DNA of 64,000 bases from Diploscapter coronatus (lineage: Eukaryota; Nematoda; Chromadorea; Rhabditida; Rhabditidae), in NCBI GenBank assembly GCA_964036155.1, contig OZ038423.1, positions 21,033,249-21,097,248 of the forward strand, in the 5' to 3' direction. The stretch's first letter is position 1. Each line of letters opens with the position of its first letter. The position numbers and the translations under genes are program-made. Below, in pieces: positions 12,801 to 25,760 of the stretch. The notes beneath the pieces are model-generated. The model ran no database searches and was not told where the DNA came from. It saw only the letters and a list, made by a program, of their open reading frames with translations.

Positions 12801-15800
12801 ATGCAAATGGGCGAATATCATAAAGCAGAGGAAAAATGTGCTCAAGTATTGGGTTTCCAATTTATTTCTAATTGGAAAGGATCAACGACTCAAAGATTGT
12901 GTTCAGGTGCAAGGCTTCAAGCAATACGTGGAGCAGTACACGAAAGACCTGTTGGGTCCTGACGACGAGCCCGTCAAGGTGGCCTTCGAGCAGGTGAACC
13001 CGCGCTGGGAGATCGCTCTCGTCGTGTCTGACAAGGGATTCCAGCAAGTCTCCTTCGTCAACAGCATTGCTACTACCAAGGTAAGACTGATCTTCTGTCT
13101 AAACTTGTTGAAAGGTGTTGACGGATAAAACTCTGAGTGCGCGTTTCAGAATTGAAGCTTTCGCTCTTCAGAAGCGCATACTTCTTGCCTTCTTTATCAT
13201 TCAAGTTGAATATCATTAACGTCATCAATTTTCACGAAATCCTACAACTTTGCAGGGCGGCCGTCACGTGGACCATGTGGCAGATCAGATAACCTCGAAG
13301 ATGATCGACACGATCAAGAAGAAGGTCGGCGCCAAGAGCAACGTGAATGTGAAGCCCTTCCAGGCAAGCAACCACCCGCTCTATGCACTCACAATGCTGG
13401 CTGATTGCAGGTGAAGAACCACATGTGGGTGTTCGTGAACGCGCTCATCGAGAACCCCACATTCGACTCGCAGACAAAGGAGACCATGACTCTCCAGGCC
13501 AAAAGCTTCGGCTCCAAGTGCGATCTCACGGAGAAATTCGCCAAATCTGTAAGTCGGAAAGAAAAAATGAAATCATTCGTAGAAGAAAGAGATACTCTCT
13601 CGCATCAGAAGTGCATCTCGTCTTTGGTTAAAAAATAACTTGGGAGCTTCAGAAAAATATCTACCCAGTAGCTGAAATTTGGAAGAATAACATTATGTAA
13701 TTTATTATCTTTTCCACGTGATTTGTCCCTACTCTTGCCATCTAGTCTATCTCTTGCTATCTATTCCGTCATGTTTAACCTGCCATTTCAATCATACTTG
13801 GAAAGTAAGATTTTTACACCAATGGTGTTCTAGTTCCGATTCCAAACACGAGAAAAATCTACCTATTTCGAAGCTTTTCAAATTCAAACTCACTATTTTC
13901 TATTTCAAACCGCAAATTAAATTAATTTTCAGGCGCTTCAATGTGGGGTGGTGGATGCAGTGCTGTCCTGGGTGAGGTTCAAGCAGCAGGAGGACATGAA
14001 CAAGAAGTGCAGCGGAAAGAAGACCACCAAACTCAAGGCAGGAAATTGACAAGGAGACCTGAAATCATGGAGCAAGAACGAGAAATTGCAGGGCATCCCC
14101 AAACTGGAAGACGCGAACGATGCCGGCACGAAGAACTCGATGCAGTGCACGCTGATTCTGACCGAGGGAGACTCGGCCAAAACACTGGCCGTGTCCGGAC
14201 TGGGAGTGGTCGGCAGGGACAAGTACGGAGTGTTCCCTCTCAGGGGAAAGCTCCTCAACGTCAGGGATGGAAACCTCAAACAGGTCTGTTGACTGACTGA
14301 TTGTTTCGTGAAGAAATGGCACGAATTGCAGATCCAAGAAAATGTGGAAATCAATGCCCTGCTGAAGATCCTCGGTCTGCAATACAAGAAGAAGTACGAC
14401 ACAGATGATGACATGAAGACCCTCAGATACGGAAAAGTGATGATCATGGCCGATCAGGTCGGCTACCTTCTATATTTCACGTAGTACTCGAAAAAGGCTT
14501 TATGAAAAATGCACCAATCATTTGTGGATGAGTTCAATTTTTTATATTTAGCCTAAAGTCTTGATAGAAAGTTGCAGCTCTGGAAAGAGCTTCATTTCAG
14601 TCACTATTCTGCTTTTATGAAACTCTGACAACGAGTAGGAATTGTGCAGCCTCAAGAATAAGTGTCGATGGAAAAATTGTTCGATGATGATTGGTTTGCA
14701 GGATCAAGACGGCTCGCACATCAAGGGCCTCGTGATCAACTTCATCCACCACAACTGGCCCAGTCTGATTCAGAGGAGCTTCGTCGAGGAATTCATCACT
14801 CCTATTGTCAAGGTTGGTGGCTGAATCGAATGAGTGAAGGAATGAAGAGACGAATTGCAGGCTTCCAAGTCAGGACAGGAATTGTCGTTCTTCTCGATTC
14901 CCGAGTACATCGAGTGGAGAGAGAACACGGACAACTGGAAGACCTACAAGATCAAATACTACAAGGGTTTGGGTAAGTTAATGGGGTGACGACTTCTTGA
15001 AAGTCCGTAGCTACTATCTTTCGTTTTTTCCAGCAAGCCTTGCCTTTCCTGAAAAAGATGAAAATAGTGAGGGAAAACGAGAGGAAAACAGTCCTCTTTC
15101 TCTGCATACAGTAGTTATGGATAAGCACAGAAAGCTTCCAAACGATAAGGCTCGTAAGGCCATAAATTTTGAACTTATCTCATAGCCGTAAAAACTTTCT
15201 TTGAGTTCAGGAATTAAATGGAAATGATGATACAGTTGAAGTTTGACAGAAGATAATCTCTCTTCGATTTGCAGGTACTTCGACCTCGAAGGAAGCGAAG
15301 GAGTACTTCTCGGACATGGCCAGACACAGGATCAAATTCCGCTATTCGGGCAACGAGGACGACACTGCAGTGGAGATGGCCTTCTCGAAGAAGAAGATCG
15401 AGGAGAGAAAGGAGTGGCTGACCAAATGGATGGAGGAGAAAAGGGCCAGACGGACTCAGGGTCTGGCTGATGAGTATCTCTACAACAAGGACACCAAGGC
15501 TGTCAGCTACACCGAGTTCGTCAACAAGGAGTTGGTGCTCTTCTCAAACACGGACAATGAGAGATCCATTCCTTCCCTCGTCGATGGATTCAAGCCTGGT
15601 CAGAGAAAGGTCGGCTTTATTTTCGCAATGTGGCGAGTGGGAGACTATTGTGTCCGTCCAACTTCTTGATGAAAGTGAAAAGTATGGAACTTTGAACGTT
15701 TGAATAATAGTTTACTGATGCACATAGGCACATTATTGATGGCAGTTCGAATGCAAACAATAGGAAATTGTCGTTAGATAATGTACATGTGTGCACTCGC

Positions 15801-18800
15801 GAAATGATCATTCATTTAAATGTTCCGAACTCGATATTTCTCCTTTTATGAGGAAATGTCATTAATTTTTTCTGCTTCACTTTATGAACATTACTACCAT
15901 ACACAAATATCAGCTTTGTCTCAGAAAAAAGAAGTCTAACTCTGTTCATTTCCCTATCTTTTCAGGTGCTGTTTGCGTGTTTCAAGCGAGCAGACAAGCG
16001 GGAAGTGAAAGTGGCCCAGTTGGCGGGAGCAGTGGCCGAGCTGTCGGCCTATCACCACGGAGAGCAGTCCCTGATGAGCACGATCATCAACCTGGCACAA
16101 GACTACGTCGGCTCGAACAATATCAACCTGCTGCTGCCCATCGGTCAGTTCGGCACGAGGCTGCAGGGCGGCAAGGACAGTGCCAGTCCCAGATACATCT
16201 TCACTCAAGTCAGGTACTACATACCTTGTTTTCCTTTGAAAAGAATTAATTTCTACATTTTTTCAAGTGTTGAAGCATCTAAGAGCGCGTCCATACTTGT
16301 GGCATCGGCGCCATAACAAAATGAAGAATTAGAATGAAAAAGTAGAATAGAAATCATCGGCAGAAATGTCAATTTTGTGATAACCACCATGTTGAGCCTT
16401 CTTGACACCAAACTGTTTAGATTTCCAATTCTTCAAATCGTAATTTCGAATAGATTTCGATAAGAATGGTATTAAAGAATAATTTTAGGAATTGACTGAA
16501 AATGGTGACAGAAGAATTCAGAATATCTATTTTCTTCCTACAAATATTATTTTCAGTCCGGTGACTCGTTCTTTGTTCCCTCTACATGACGACAACGTGC
16601 TGCGTTTCCTGTTCGAGGAGAATCAGCGCATCGAGCCCGAGTGGTACTGTCCCATCATCCCCATGGTCCTCGTCAACGGCGCTCTCGGTCTGTCATCTCT
16701 TTCTCTTTTCTTTGATCAATACCAATGCTTTGCAGGAATTGGCACGGCCTGGTCGACCAACGTCCCCAACTACAATCCCAGAGATCTGGTCGACAACATA
16801 AGGCGACTCATCAAGGGAGAGCAGCCCAAGCCTATGGTTGGTCTTCTTTCCAGATTTGTAGACAAAACCTTCAACTTTCATCATCAACCTATATTGAAGC
16901 CTCTCTTGTAAATTGATGGAAATTTCATGCCTTTCGCTATTCGATACATAGGAAAATGACTCATTTTATCTTGCAGATGCCCTGGTACAAGCACTTCCGT
17001 GGGGAGATCAGACGGATCGACTCTCGTCGCTTCGTCTGCTATGGCGAAGCGGCCAAGCTGAACGAGGACACGATCGAGATCACTGAACTGCCCGTGAAGG
17101 TCTGGACTCAGGAATACAAGGAGAAGGTGCTTGAGCCGCTCATGGAGACTGCTGCTGCGGGCAAAGACAAGGACAAGGATAAGGATAAGGACAAGGGCGA
17201 AACTTCCAAGAAACAGCGCGAACCTCTCGTCACTGACTTCAAGGTGGGCACAGCTTGGGAATAAGCAAATTTGACCCTTTGAAAATTGCAACTTGAATAT
17301 GCCGTGAGTCAGCAGGTGAAAGACGAATAGCAATTTTATGGAGGGAAGGATAAGCTAGGTTTAATATAGGGCAAACTTCATACCTATAGGATCAGCAAGT
17401 AGAGATACCGATTTTGCACTAAATTTGCTTTTTTTTCCATATTCTTACCAATTTTGAAATTCTTTTTGCTCGCCGACATATTCAAAAGACAATGAAGTTA
17501 TTTGAGGAGTACCACACGGACACGACTGTCCGTTTCGTGGTGAAAGTGGCCAAGGAGAAGATGCACGCTCTCGAGATAGAGGGACTCCACAAGGTCTTCA
17601 AGCTCAACAACGTCATCAACACCACTTCTATGGTTTGTAAACGGAAATGAAGGCATGCTGATTTGACGAATCAATTGCAGGTTCTGTTCGATGCAGCTGG
17701 CTGTCTGAAGAAGTACAATTCGCCTGAGGAAATCTGCGTCGAGTTCTTCGAGACGAGAAAGAACAAGTACATCGAGAGAAAGAAGTTCCTGATGGGCATG
17801 CTCAAGGCACAGGCACTCAGACTCACCAATCAGGTTGGCTAGGCATAGTTGATTAGTGGAGAAAGGAGAATTGCAGGCTCGATTCATCATCGCCAAGATC
17901 CAGGGCGAGATTCACATGGAGAACAGGCGCAAGGCGAACATCGTCGAGCAGCTCATCAAGATGAAATTCGATCCAGACCCGGTCAAGAGGTGGAAGGAGG
18001 AGCAGAGGAAGAGGGAACTGAAGGAGAGCGGGGAGATCGATTTGGAAGAGGAGGCTGAAGCCGAGCAGGAGGATGAAGAGGTGAGGAGATAACACCTCAT
18101 ATTGAGATGAAGATCTACGAAATTCTCGCAAAAATGAACTTAGAAGATTTATCTCGAAAAATTAATGATTTCTTTCGCAACTTCCAGGATGAGAAGAAAG
18201 CGGACAAGAAGCTGGCGACGCACCTGTCGGACTACGACTACTTGGTCGGAATGGCACTGATCCGAGTGTCCGAGGAGGAGAAGGACAAACTGCTCGCTGA
18301 GAAGGATAACAAGCTGCAGGAGGTCGGGCAAGAGAAAGGGCTCGAATAGACTAGGCTGTTCAGGTGAACTACTTGGAGGGCAAGACCTGGGGCGATTTGT
18401 GGGAGGACGATCTGACCAGGTTCCTCGAGGAGCTGAAGAAACAGGCATGTTGAGTTTGATTTTAAGATGACCGAATGAGTAGAATTGCAACTTTTCGAGC
18501 CGAATTACCGCATGAAGTGTGATTTGAGTCCCCCCTATCAGAAGACTGAAAGAAGTAATGTTGTTTTCTTTCTATAAAAAAAGTTATCCTGTCTCATTTC
18601 ATTCGGTCAGTGGCGGTTTGAAAAATTACAAGTCTGAGAATAATAATGTTTTAGCTCGAGAATATCTTAAAGATGATGATATTGAATCATTCTACATTTC
18701 TAACGAGTTAGTTTCAGGAAGATCGTGAACTGGCCGATCTAAACTTGAACATAAAGAAAGCAGGCAAGAAAGCGGGCAGTGACGACAAACCGGCCAAGGG

Positions 18801-20372
18801 CAAGAAGAAGACTGCTGCATTCGCTGCCGTGAGTGCAATTGAAACGAAAATGATTTTAAAAAAACAATTTTCCATTATCAGCTTTTAAATTGACAAGATT
18901 GAAAAATCATTCCTTCAAATCGAGATGAGATTTTCAGGAAGTTCTGCCGGCCAAAGACGCAGAGAGAATCGTGCCTGAAATGGACAACGAAATGAAGATC
19001 AAGTACGAGAAGATCGACAAGCCGAAGACGGAGAAAGTGAAGAAGGAACCTGGAGAGAAGGCAGAGAAGAAGAAGAGAACCAAGAAGGAAGGAGCTGACA
19101 TCAAGAAATTCGTGAGTCAAAGGAGGAATGGGGAAAGGAGATGACTGAGCATGGGAATTCAGATGAAGAAGGAAATCAAGAAGGAGGAGCCTCTCGACTC
19201 GGATATCAGCATCAGCGATGAAGACGCTGACGAGGTAAGGGAACAGTGTAATTTTTCTAATCATTATTCAGTAATAATGAACTAATTTATGTCATTTTAC
19301 CATCAACTGATATTCGAAATCATGAATCTTGTTTAACTTCAATTACGTGAACATGACAGAATTGAAGTCGAACGTTGATAGTTTCCAGAAAATTATTACT
19401 TGCTAATGTTGATAAATTTTAAATGGAAATAAATTTTCAGGTAAATACCGACGATGAGTTCGAATCTGAGCTGGACCGCATGGACGATGACGCACCTCCC
19501 AAGAGACAGACCAGGGGAATCAAGAAGGTTCGTGCTTTCGTATCGAAAAGATCAGTTGTTGAATTAACTGAACATTGATAAATTTTGCTGATCAGTAATT
19601 TCGTTCCCATTTTACCTGAGAATGTAATTTCATTGTTGCATAACTTTTCACCAATTGGTCATTAGCTCATAATTTTGTTTGGTTGACAACAACATTTATG
19701 AGCTTTCTGAAATGAGCCAAGTTTTGAATTTCCATTTTTTCTAAGAATATTTAGTTCATTTTAGAAGTTTGAAGACGTGGAACGAGATTATTGATCAGCA
19801 CATTATCGGAGTTTTTTGCTTTATGAAAATTTGCTCTTGACATGCCATTTTGATGATTTTGTAATTATAGCCTCTGGTGGAACTTTCCGATTCTTCCCAG
19901 GACAATGACGATGATGTAGTGGAAGTGGACGAAGACGAGAAGGAAAACAAGAAGAAGCCCGCTCCGAAGCGCAAGAACATCCCCGATAGTGACGAGGATG
20001 AATATAAGGTAACGGAAACAATTCTCTGAAATTGCACTTTTCTAGAAACTAAATGAACTCGTTACTGAAATTTATCAAATTAAAACAACGAAGAATTTTG
20101 AAAAGTTGTTCTACACTGACGAGAAAACTTTGCGAAGTGTAACTCGAAGTTCTTTAAGAAAAGAAATAAAGCTGCTGTTGTCTCTCGTTTTCTCTCACCA
20201 TTTCTAAAGAATATGGCTTGTAAGATCGTGTCTACCACATTGTGATTTTGATCTCAATCTCTCATTTTAGCCGATGAAGAAGATCTCTGCTCGCCCTGCC
20301 CCGACCAAGAAGGCAGGTGGAGCGCCAGCCGCAAAACGCAATCGCATCATTTCGGATTCGGACTCCAATTAG
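9831..20372 (+). CDS. top-2: DNA topoisomerase II (complete, 30 exons, 1495 aa)
   Basis: Nuclear ATP-dependent enzyme that passes one DNA duplex through another; needed for chromosome condensation and segregation. Exons: 9831-9993, 11150-11328, 11513-11670, 11963-12101, 12323-12499, 12541-12681, 12907-13080, 13256-13363, 13411-13548, 13933-14037, 14092-14283, 14332-14457, 14702-14812, 14861-14972, 15275-15609, 15966-16213, 16557-16687, 16736-16836, 16977-17243, about 17507-17632, 17681-17833, 17877-18080, 18188-18322, 18364-18444, 18718-18828, 18938-19111, 19163-19234, 19441-19527, 19871-20008, 20271-20372; every junction keeps phase. GHKL ATPase motifs: DEILVNAADN, IFNNGKGVPV and GGRNGYGAKL. 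TOPRIM: LTEGDSAKTL (E519) and DQDGSHIKGL (D601, D603). PLRGKLLNVR is intact. Catalytic Tyr about 863 in SPRYIFTQ, followed by MVLVNGALGIGTAWS (family usually GTGWS). The C-terminal 300 residues are charged, Lys/Glu/Asp-rich, ending IISDSDSN, as expected for the regulatory tail. The N-terminus is acidic then Lys-rich. Three introns use GC donors. Confidence 0.98.
10329..10720. repeat. two related repeat copies in topoisomerase II intron 1
   Basis: The block GGCGCCGCAGGATTTTTCT recurs at about 10,331 and 10,640 in the same orientation, each followed 60-70 bases later by an ATGTGCCTTT motif. The intron (9994-11149) is 1156 bp, much longer than its neighbours, and also carries two GGGGCG(T/G)GG boxes near 10,188 and 10,940. 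Looks like a degraded dispersed or tandem element. Confidence 0.55.
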
Positions 20373-20767
20373 ACGAAAAGAAGAACTCATTCATTTCCCT
20401 CACTTCCACACTCAGCTTCTCTACCCTTTCTTCATTTTCTCCAAGATAACCACTAAAAATATTAATATACCTTTTATCACTTTACTTGAGCTTTATCATC
20501 CATTTAGAAAAGATTGATTCAGCCCTCTCCCTTTTATTAGTATTGCTTTTCTTTTCATTTGATTGTCTTTTTCTTTTGATTTTCCTTTTTCTTGACTAGT
20601 TTTTCATCATTTTTGTGACTAGTCCACTTCATGATACTTGATGAGAATTTTAACTCGTAATATCATTTTAGAAAAATTAGTAGATACCGCTCATTATTCT
20701 TCTATGCGATTTCGCTCCTTTACTTGCAATGAAGTTTAGGATCATATTTTATCCCTTTTCCTGTACT

Positions 20768-20773
20768 AATAAA
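20768..20773 (+). terminator. candidate poly(A) signal of topoisomerase II
   Basis: AATAAA about 395 bases past the stop codon at 20372, in a T-rich 3' region. Other weaker hexamers may exist nearby, so the cleavage site is not fixed. Confidence 0.4.
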
Positions 20774-21607
20774 TATTTTATCGATCGGATTTTTTTCTTA
20801 TCTATCTATCTACTTGTAGTAATTCCCATGAGTGTTTGTCTGTGTTTCCAACGCTATAGCTTCAAGGAGAGTAAGAAAAAATGATCATCTATATGACACG
20901 TTATTCGTAAATATTTGTTTAAAATAAAGGGGTAGTACCCAAGAAGTTGACCCTCAAATTTTGAGCTGATTTGCTGTCTCTGGGGGTTTTTGACCACGCT
21001 GATGAGAAGTTTAACGGTTAAAGCCCGATCCGACCACTCGTTTCGTCTATTCTGGAAGGTCGCATCCAGTCGTTCCAGAAAATTCTATTTTCCTACAATT
21101 TTCATCATTTTCAATCATCAATTAATTTCATTACATTTAAGAGTGAATGTCAGTAAGGACCAAAGTCGGTGTTTCTAGGGGTCCGCCGATTTGGCTGATT
21201 TTTACATATATTGTTCAGTTTTTCACTCTGATTCTCGTAGTGCTATCCGTTTTTCGTAAAAAGAAATCTATGTAGCTCCTATGGATAATTGCATTTCATC
21301 AAAACACTTCAATGAAGAATTTGAACCAAATTTAAGTGATGATAGGAATGTGTTACACATGCATGAATAAGGAATTTCAAGTTTAGTTCTCTTTGCGAAA
21401 TACTATGATTCCCGTTTTGTCATTCATCTGCAGTTTTCATTTCAAGAAAGTAAAACATCCATGCCTACTTGACCTGTCGATACTCACCCCGAAAATAAAA
21501 TCAAATTGATCTGACTTCTCTGAAGAGTGTTAAGCAACTTTATTAGTGAACTATAGCTTTCGATCTATTTTCGTTTCATACTTTAAAAAAAAATATTTAT
21601 TATTTGT
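20774..21607. other. intergenic between topoisomerase II and the palindromic block
   Basis: No gene seen. It holds a partial copy of the foldback repeat family (next entry). A block with ATTCTATTTTCCTA and CATTTTCAATCATCA at 21,083-21,120 recurs near 34,160-34,210 inside an RPC9 intron, so a short dispersed repeat is present. Confidence 0.5.
21137..21262 (+). repeat. partial copy of the 41,704-42,293 foldback family
   Basis: Starts TTAAGAGTGAATGTCAG and continues with GGGGTCCGCCGATTTGGCTG, TTTTTCACTCTGATTCTCGT and CCGTTTTTCG, matching the left arm of the complete element at 41,704-41,830. Only one arm is present. It lies about 350 bases outside the left palindrome arm, while the complete copy lies just outside the right arm. 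Confidence 0.65.
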
Positions 21608-21648
21608 AGTTTTCAATTGAAAAATGAAATATCAGATAAGAAGGATAG

Positions 21649-24600
21649 CTAACATGTCGCGGGAAGCCGTTCGTCCGTTTCGCAGACATAAAAAAGCCTA
21701 GCTATGCACTAAATATTGAATATGATTTTAGGGAATTTTTTATAGAGTGCGTGATAGTTTCTGAACTATTTTCATGTGTCTTTAATAATCAAAAATGATA
21801 TTTCTTTAAGAATTTAAACGAATCTAATATCGGGTCAAATCTCTCAAATCTGATCATACATATTTTCTCTTGCCTTCCATCTTCTAGTTATTTTTAATTA
21901 AAATATTTCATACCGTAAAACCTGTAATAGATGCTTTGGAGTTTACAATTTTCAACCTCTCAAAAATAAAAAAATATTCTATTTTCGAATCCTCATAACT
22001 CATCATTTAGACATCATATTCACTTGGAATTAGTAGAAAATATGCACTCAAGTCTGCAAAACATTAGAAAACACTTCTCAACATGATCTGAATAGAGTAA
22101 TGATGAGTTCTGGCAAATCACCAAGGAAAGAATTCTATTGAAAGTTGGCTTCTAATGAAGGAAAGCTTCTATTAGAGAATTTACGGTATTCGTATTTTCA
22201 GATTAAACTTAATCTTACCTGCCGGTCGCCCCATTGTCCAGTTGTAGATAGCTAAAATATTCATTGTAAAAACGCATTTGGGTTGTCATTAATTTTTGGA
22301 TTTGATGACATTTAATTCGTTTTTCCTTGATCTAAACCAACTTCAAAGTCTCTTTTATAAGTAGAGAAGTCGAGTACATTTTAGGAAATAGATGGTCATG
22401 GTAATTCGTCAAAATAACATTACAAACTCCCAACAGGACAAAATAATTTTTAGATTTTCGAAAATGATCCACTTGATATAAATGAGTCCATTTTTGTGCA
22501 ACGGTATATTTTATAAAAGGTAAACATTTAAATGGATTAAAATATGACTCACATAACCACAATTATAGCCATAACTGCTAGCTGAAGGAATTTAGTAAAG
22601 CGCATCGGGAAATTGAAGAACTGATTTTCATAAACGCACTACTATAAAATATGGGGATTTGGTATTGCGATATTTGTGCATTTTTGAAAATCAATTTCTA
22701 CTTCCGTTGCAATTAACTAAATTTCTTACCCGGCTCTCTAAATATAATTAATAATTATCCACTAGTTGAAAATTCAATCATTCATTATATCTTGTTCTTT
22801 TTATATGTATTCGAAGCCTGGATTTATGTAGTGGTCATGACTTGTGCTGATGCGCACGAATGTTCGAGATTCGTCGCGATCGCCATACGAGAATCTCGAC
22901 CAAGCTTTAACATTCGCGGCTTCAGCACGAGTCATGCTCACTGTTCCAATCCAGATCTCTAAGAGTCGAGGGTACTCTTGCTATAGATTTTTGATTCAAT
23001 TATCTAATTAAAACCATGGTTATAGAGGATTTTTTTACTTACCCATCAGCAGTATCCCAAAAGGTACACACATATTCCACACCATCGCTGTTTTCCACAC
23101 TCATTCCCTAAATTTGTTATAGATAAAAATAGAGCGATGAAAAGTATGAAAACAAATATCCTTGTGAACTAATCATAGTAGGCAATCTGGAAATGTAGAG
23201 CGATAAATCATAGGACATACGAAATAATATGGTAAAAGATGCTCTAACCCTTTACTATTTTTGTATGTTTCTATTGATCTACTTTTCAAAATTGCCTATA
23301 AGTGGAATGATGACTTACAGTAAAATCGCCTACGCTTTTATATACTACATCAATCCAAGGGAAGAGCATAGCATGAGACGATGCTGAAAAAGGAGAAAAT
23401 CAGTAGATGATTTGAATTATCCTGTTTAGCTTTTAATAAAATTTAGTAAGAAATTTTGACCAGTTTCGACATAATCTGGATGAGTTTTACGTTAAATTAC
23501 ATCTTTCAATAAATAGTAGGCTGATTGTGAGTTTATTGTCCAAAAACTTCGGGAAGGCTACAGCAGGAAAGGTTCGCTCTACAAAGATGGTCATAGCTTT
23601 ACTTAGGATAGATCGTTTTCGGAGATCTAAAGTGTTGAGATCAGCATGACTCCGATGATCAGACTGATACCAAATTTAAATGTTAAAATCAATGCTGAAA
23701 ACTGATTTGGCCTCTCTAACCATTAGCTTCCTTTGTGAGTACAGACTTATTAATGCCCCAAAATGAAAAACACGCAATTTAGAAATCGAATGTTCAAAAT
23801 TAATTTATACATTAATAAATTCTCATGAAATTCCTTACCCCAATTCCATAAGTCCAGACCTTGCTGTTGGCTGTAAAGCCTTGGCAGATGACACATTCCT
23901 GAGGGGCATAATCCCATGCAGGTCGTATTTGCTGTGTTCCAAGTGTCAACATTAGCAGTAGACTGTAAAATCCTTGGTATTCACAAAATGAAATTAAAAC
24001 GAAAACGAGATTCAACGATCACCTGATAACATTTTCCATCAACATAAGTCCAGCCAGTAGGACATTGTGCAGCTGAAATTGTTGAATTTAGATTTGAAAA
24101 CGTTTTTTTTGTTTAAAGAAGAAGGCATTTTCCTGTATTCTTTAATCACAATGAATTATTATTGAGGAAGAGTAAGATGGTGCTATTTCTTGAAAACCGA
24201 TTTGATCGTTCATTCATGCAACTTTGGTATTGATAATTAAGTTTGGCTAAAAAGAAGTGATAACGCTTTCTTTGTAATTCATACACTATTCTTACAAATT
24301 TGGTATATGAATTTGAATCGAATTTAATGAATGAATATGCTCTCGGAACATACAGTAGTTTTTTTCTAGAAAACAAAGTGATTCCTCCGAAAAAGATCCA
24401 TGAAATTTATGGACTCGCGCAATAGCTTTCCTTTTGAATTGATAATAAAATGGTTGGCTTGAAAAGTTGTTAAGACTTACCACAACCAGCCAGTGGAGCT
24501 TCATTTTTGGAACAAGGATCGGTTGTGGTTGTATTAGCTAAAAACCAAAATTAAATGTCAATTTTAAAGAAAATGATGCGAGAATATTACTCTCCAGTCA

Positions 24601-24887
24601 ATTCCGACATTTTTGATCTATAACTTTTTATGTAAGCATCGGATCGGAAGATTTCAGAACAAAAGTTGTTTATCTCATCGAGACGAAGTGTTTGATATAG
24701 ACTTTGACCGGTTTTCATGTCTCTGAGCAAGTTTCGAAGTTTCATTACAAATGAATAACAAACTTCTGGTCGCGGCTTCAATTTCGGCAACCGTTTCATT
24801 GGGAGACACTTGCTGTTGATTACCTCCATGTTGAGCGGTACATTCCCATGGTAGGGTGATCAAGATAAATATAAACTTGAGATTCAT
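21649..24887 (-). CDS. secreted C-type lectin-like protein, left-arm copy (184 aa)
   Basis: Exons on the minus strand: 24887-24824, 24537-24481, 24072-24023, 23962-23839, 23383-23319, 23107-23043, 22737-22730 (8 nt), 22581-22553, 22251-22219 and 21708-21649; phases agree throughout. A signal peptide (MNLKFIFILITLPWECTAQ) is followed by a Thr-rich linker, then a lectin-like fold: AQCPTGWTYVDGKCYQ, TWNTANTTCMGLCPSGMCHL, PWIDVVYKSVGDFTG, a Gly/Tyr segment and FYVCETDERL near the end. GW..G.CY and the terminal YVCE are C-type lectin hallmarks; sugar-binding EPN/QPD and WND motifs are not evident, so carbohydrate binding is doubtful. The first exon could instead continue as a longer open frame in all copies (see findings). 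The same gene with altered exons sits at 38,323-41,625. Likely extracellular. Confidence 0.75.
22817..22954. repeat. near-palindromic hairpin inside a lectin intron (left arm)
   Basis: CCTGGATT..AGTGGTCATGACTTGTGCTG on one side pairs with CAGCACGAGTCATGCTCACT..AATCCAG on the other, with a short centre around 22,885. It is conserved in the right arm at 40,271-40,409. It could be a small foldback element or a structured intronic RNA. Confidence 0.6.
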
Positions 24888-25012
24888 TTATTCTTAATAA
24901 GTCGTAATCTCAAGTTGTAAAACTAAATCCGAATGAAAAATATCGACTTGAAAAGTATAATTGCGTGAAATTCTGTGAGAGATGCAGTGAAAATTAGAAC
25001 TATACCCACTAA

Positions 25013-25440
25013 ATTGTTCTAGCAATTTTCAATCTGCTCGAGAGGATTAATAGAACAAAACGATAAAAAATGATCAAGAAATCAATCATGACAATATTTA
25101 TTTTTTTAAAAATAACTATGTCATTACTCATACAGACAGATTTATGATTGAAATTTATGCGATCTATTCGGCGAATCCTCTTTTTGTGATCGGGGGCGTG
25201 CGTTGCGCACCAAAGACTATTCTGAGTAGGGCGTTGCGCACCAAGGGTGAGACGGAAGTTCCGACTCCGGTCTCGCGAAAAATTCAAATGCCACTTCCGA
25301 TTCCGACTCTGAATTTTTTCAAATTCGATTCCGTCTCATCCCTGGTATTATTCGATTAATCCTCTCGAGCAGATTGAAAATTGCTAGAACGATTTAGTGG
25401 GTATATTTCAAGTTTTCACTGCGTCTCTCACCGAATTTCA
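25013..25440. promoter_or_regulatory. bidirectional spacer of the left-arm head-to-head pair
   Basis: Flanked by inverted copies of CCCACTAAAT(T/C)GTTCTAGCA / TGCTAGAACGATTTAGTGGG and by the 5' flank of the lectin gene on both sides. The unique core, about 25,065-25,345, holds two direct copies of GCGTTGCGCACCAA (about 25,200 and 25,231) and Arg/pyrimidine-type repeats TTCCGACTCCG/TTCCGATTCCGACTC. The position suggests a shared promoter region (inference). Confidence 0.5.
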
Positions 25441-25515
25441 CGCAATTATACCTATCGAGTCGATATTTTTCATTTGAATTTATTTTTTAGCTTGAAATGA
25501 TGACTTAAAGAGTAA

Positions 25516-25760
25516 ATGGATCTCAAATTTATATATATCTTGGTCGTCCTACCATGGGAATGTACCGCTCAAGATGGAGGTAATCAACAGCAAGTGTCTC
25601 CCGATAAAACGGTTGCCGAAATTGAAGCCGCGAACAGAAGTTTGTTATTCATTTGTAATGAAGATGAGAAACGCCCAGAGACATGAAAACCGGTCAAAGC
25701 CTATATCTAACACCTCGTCTCGATGAGATAAACAACTTTTGTTCTGAAAAGTTTTAGGAA
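25516..25760 (+). pseudogene. truncated 5' copy of the lectin gene, left arm
   Basis: Starts MDLKFIYILVVLPWECTAQD, a near copy of the neighbouring gene's signal peptide, and continues through the start of its first intron, ending near TTTGTTCTGAAAAG. None of the lectin exons follow. Sequence after 25,760 is a dispersed repeat shared with 36,480-36,620 and with the right arm. An unrelated stop closes the frame at about 25,686. Could still be transcribed from the shared spacer. Confidence 0.6.

Noticed and set aside
13938..14447. 169-aa frame antisense to topoisomerase II
   Set aside because: The plus strand here codes the conserved TOPRIM region; the antisense frame is a shadow.
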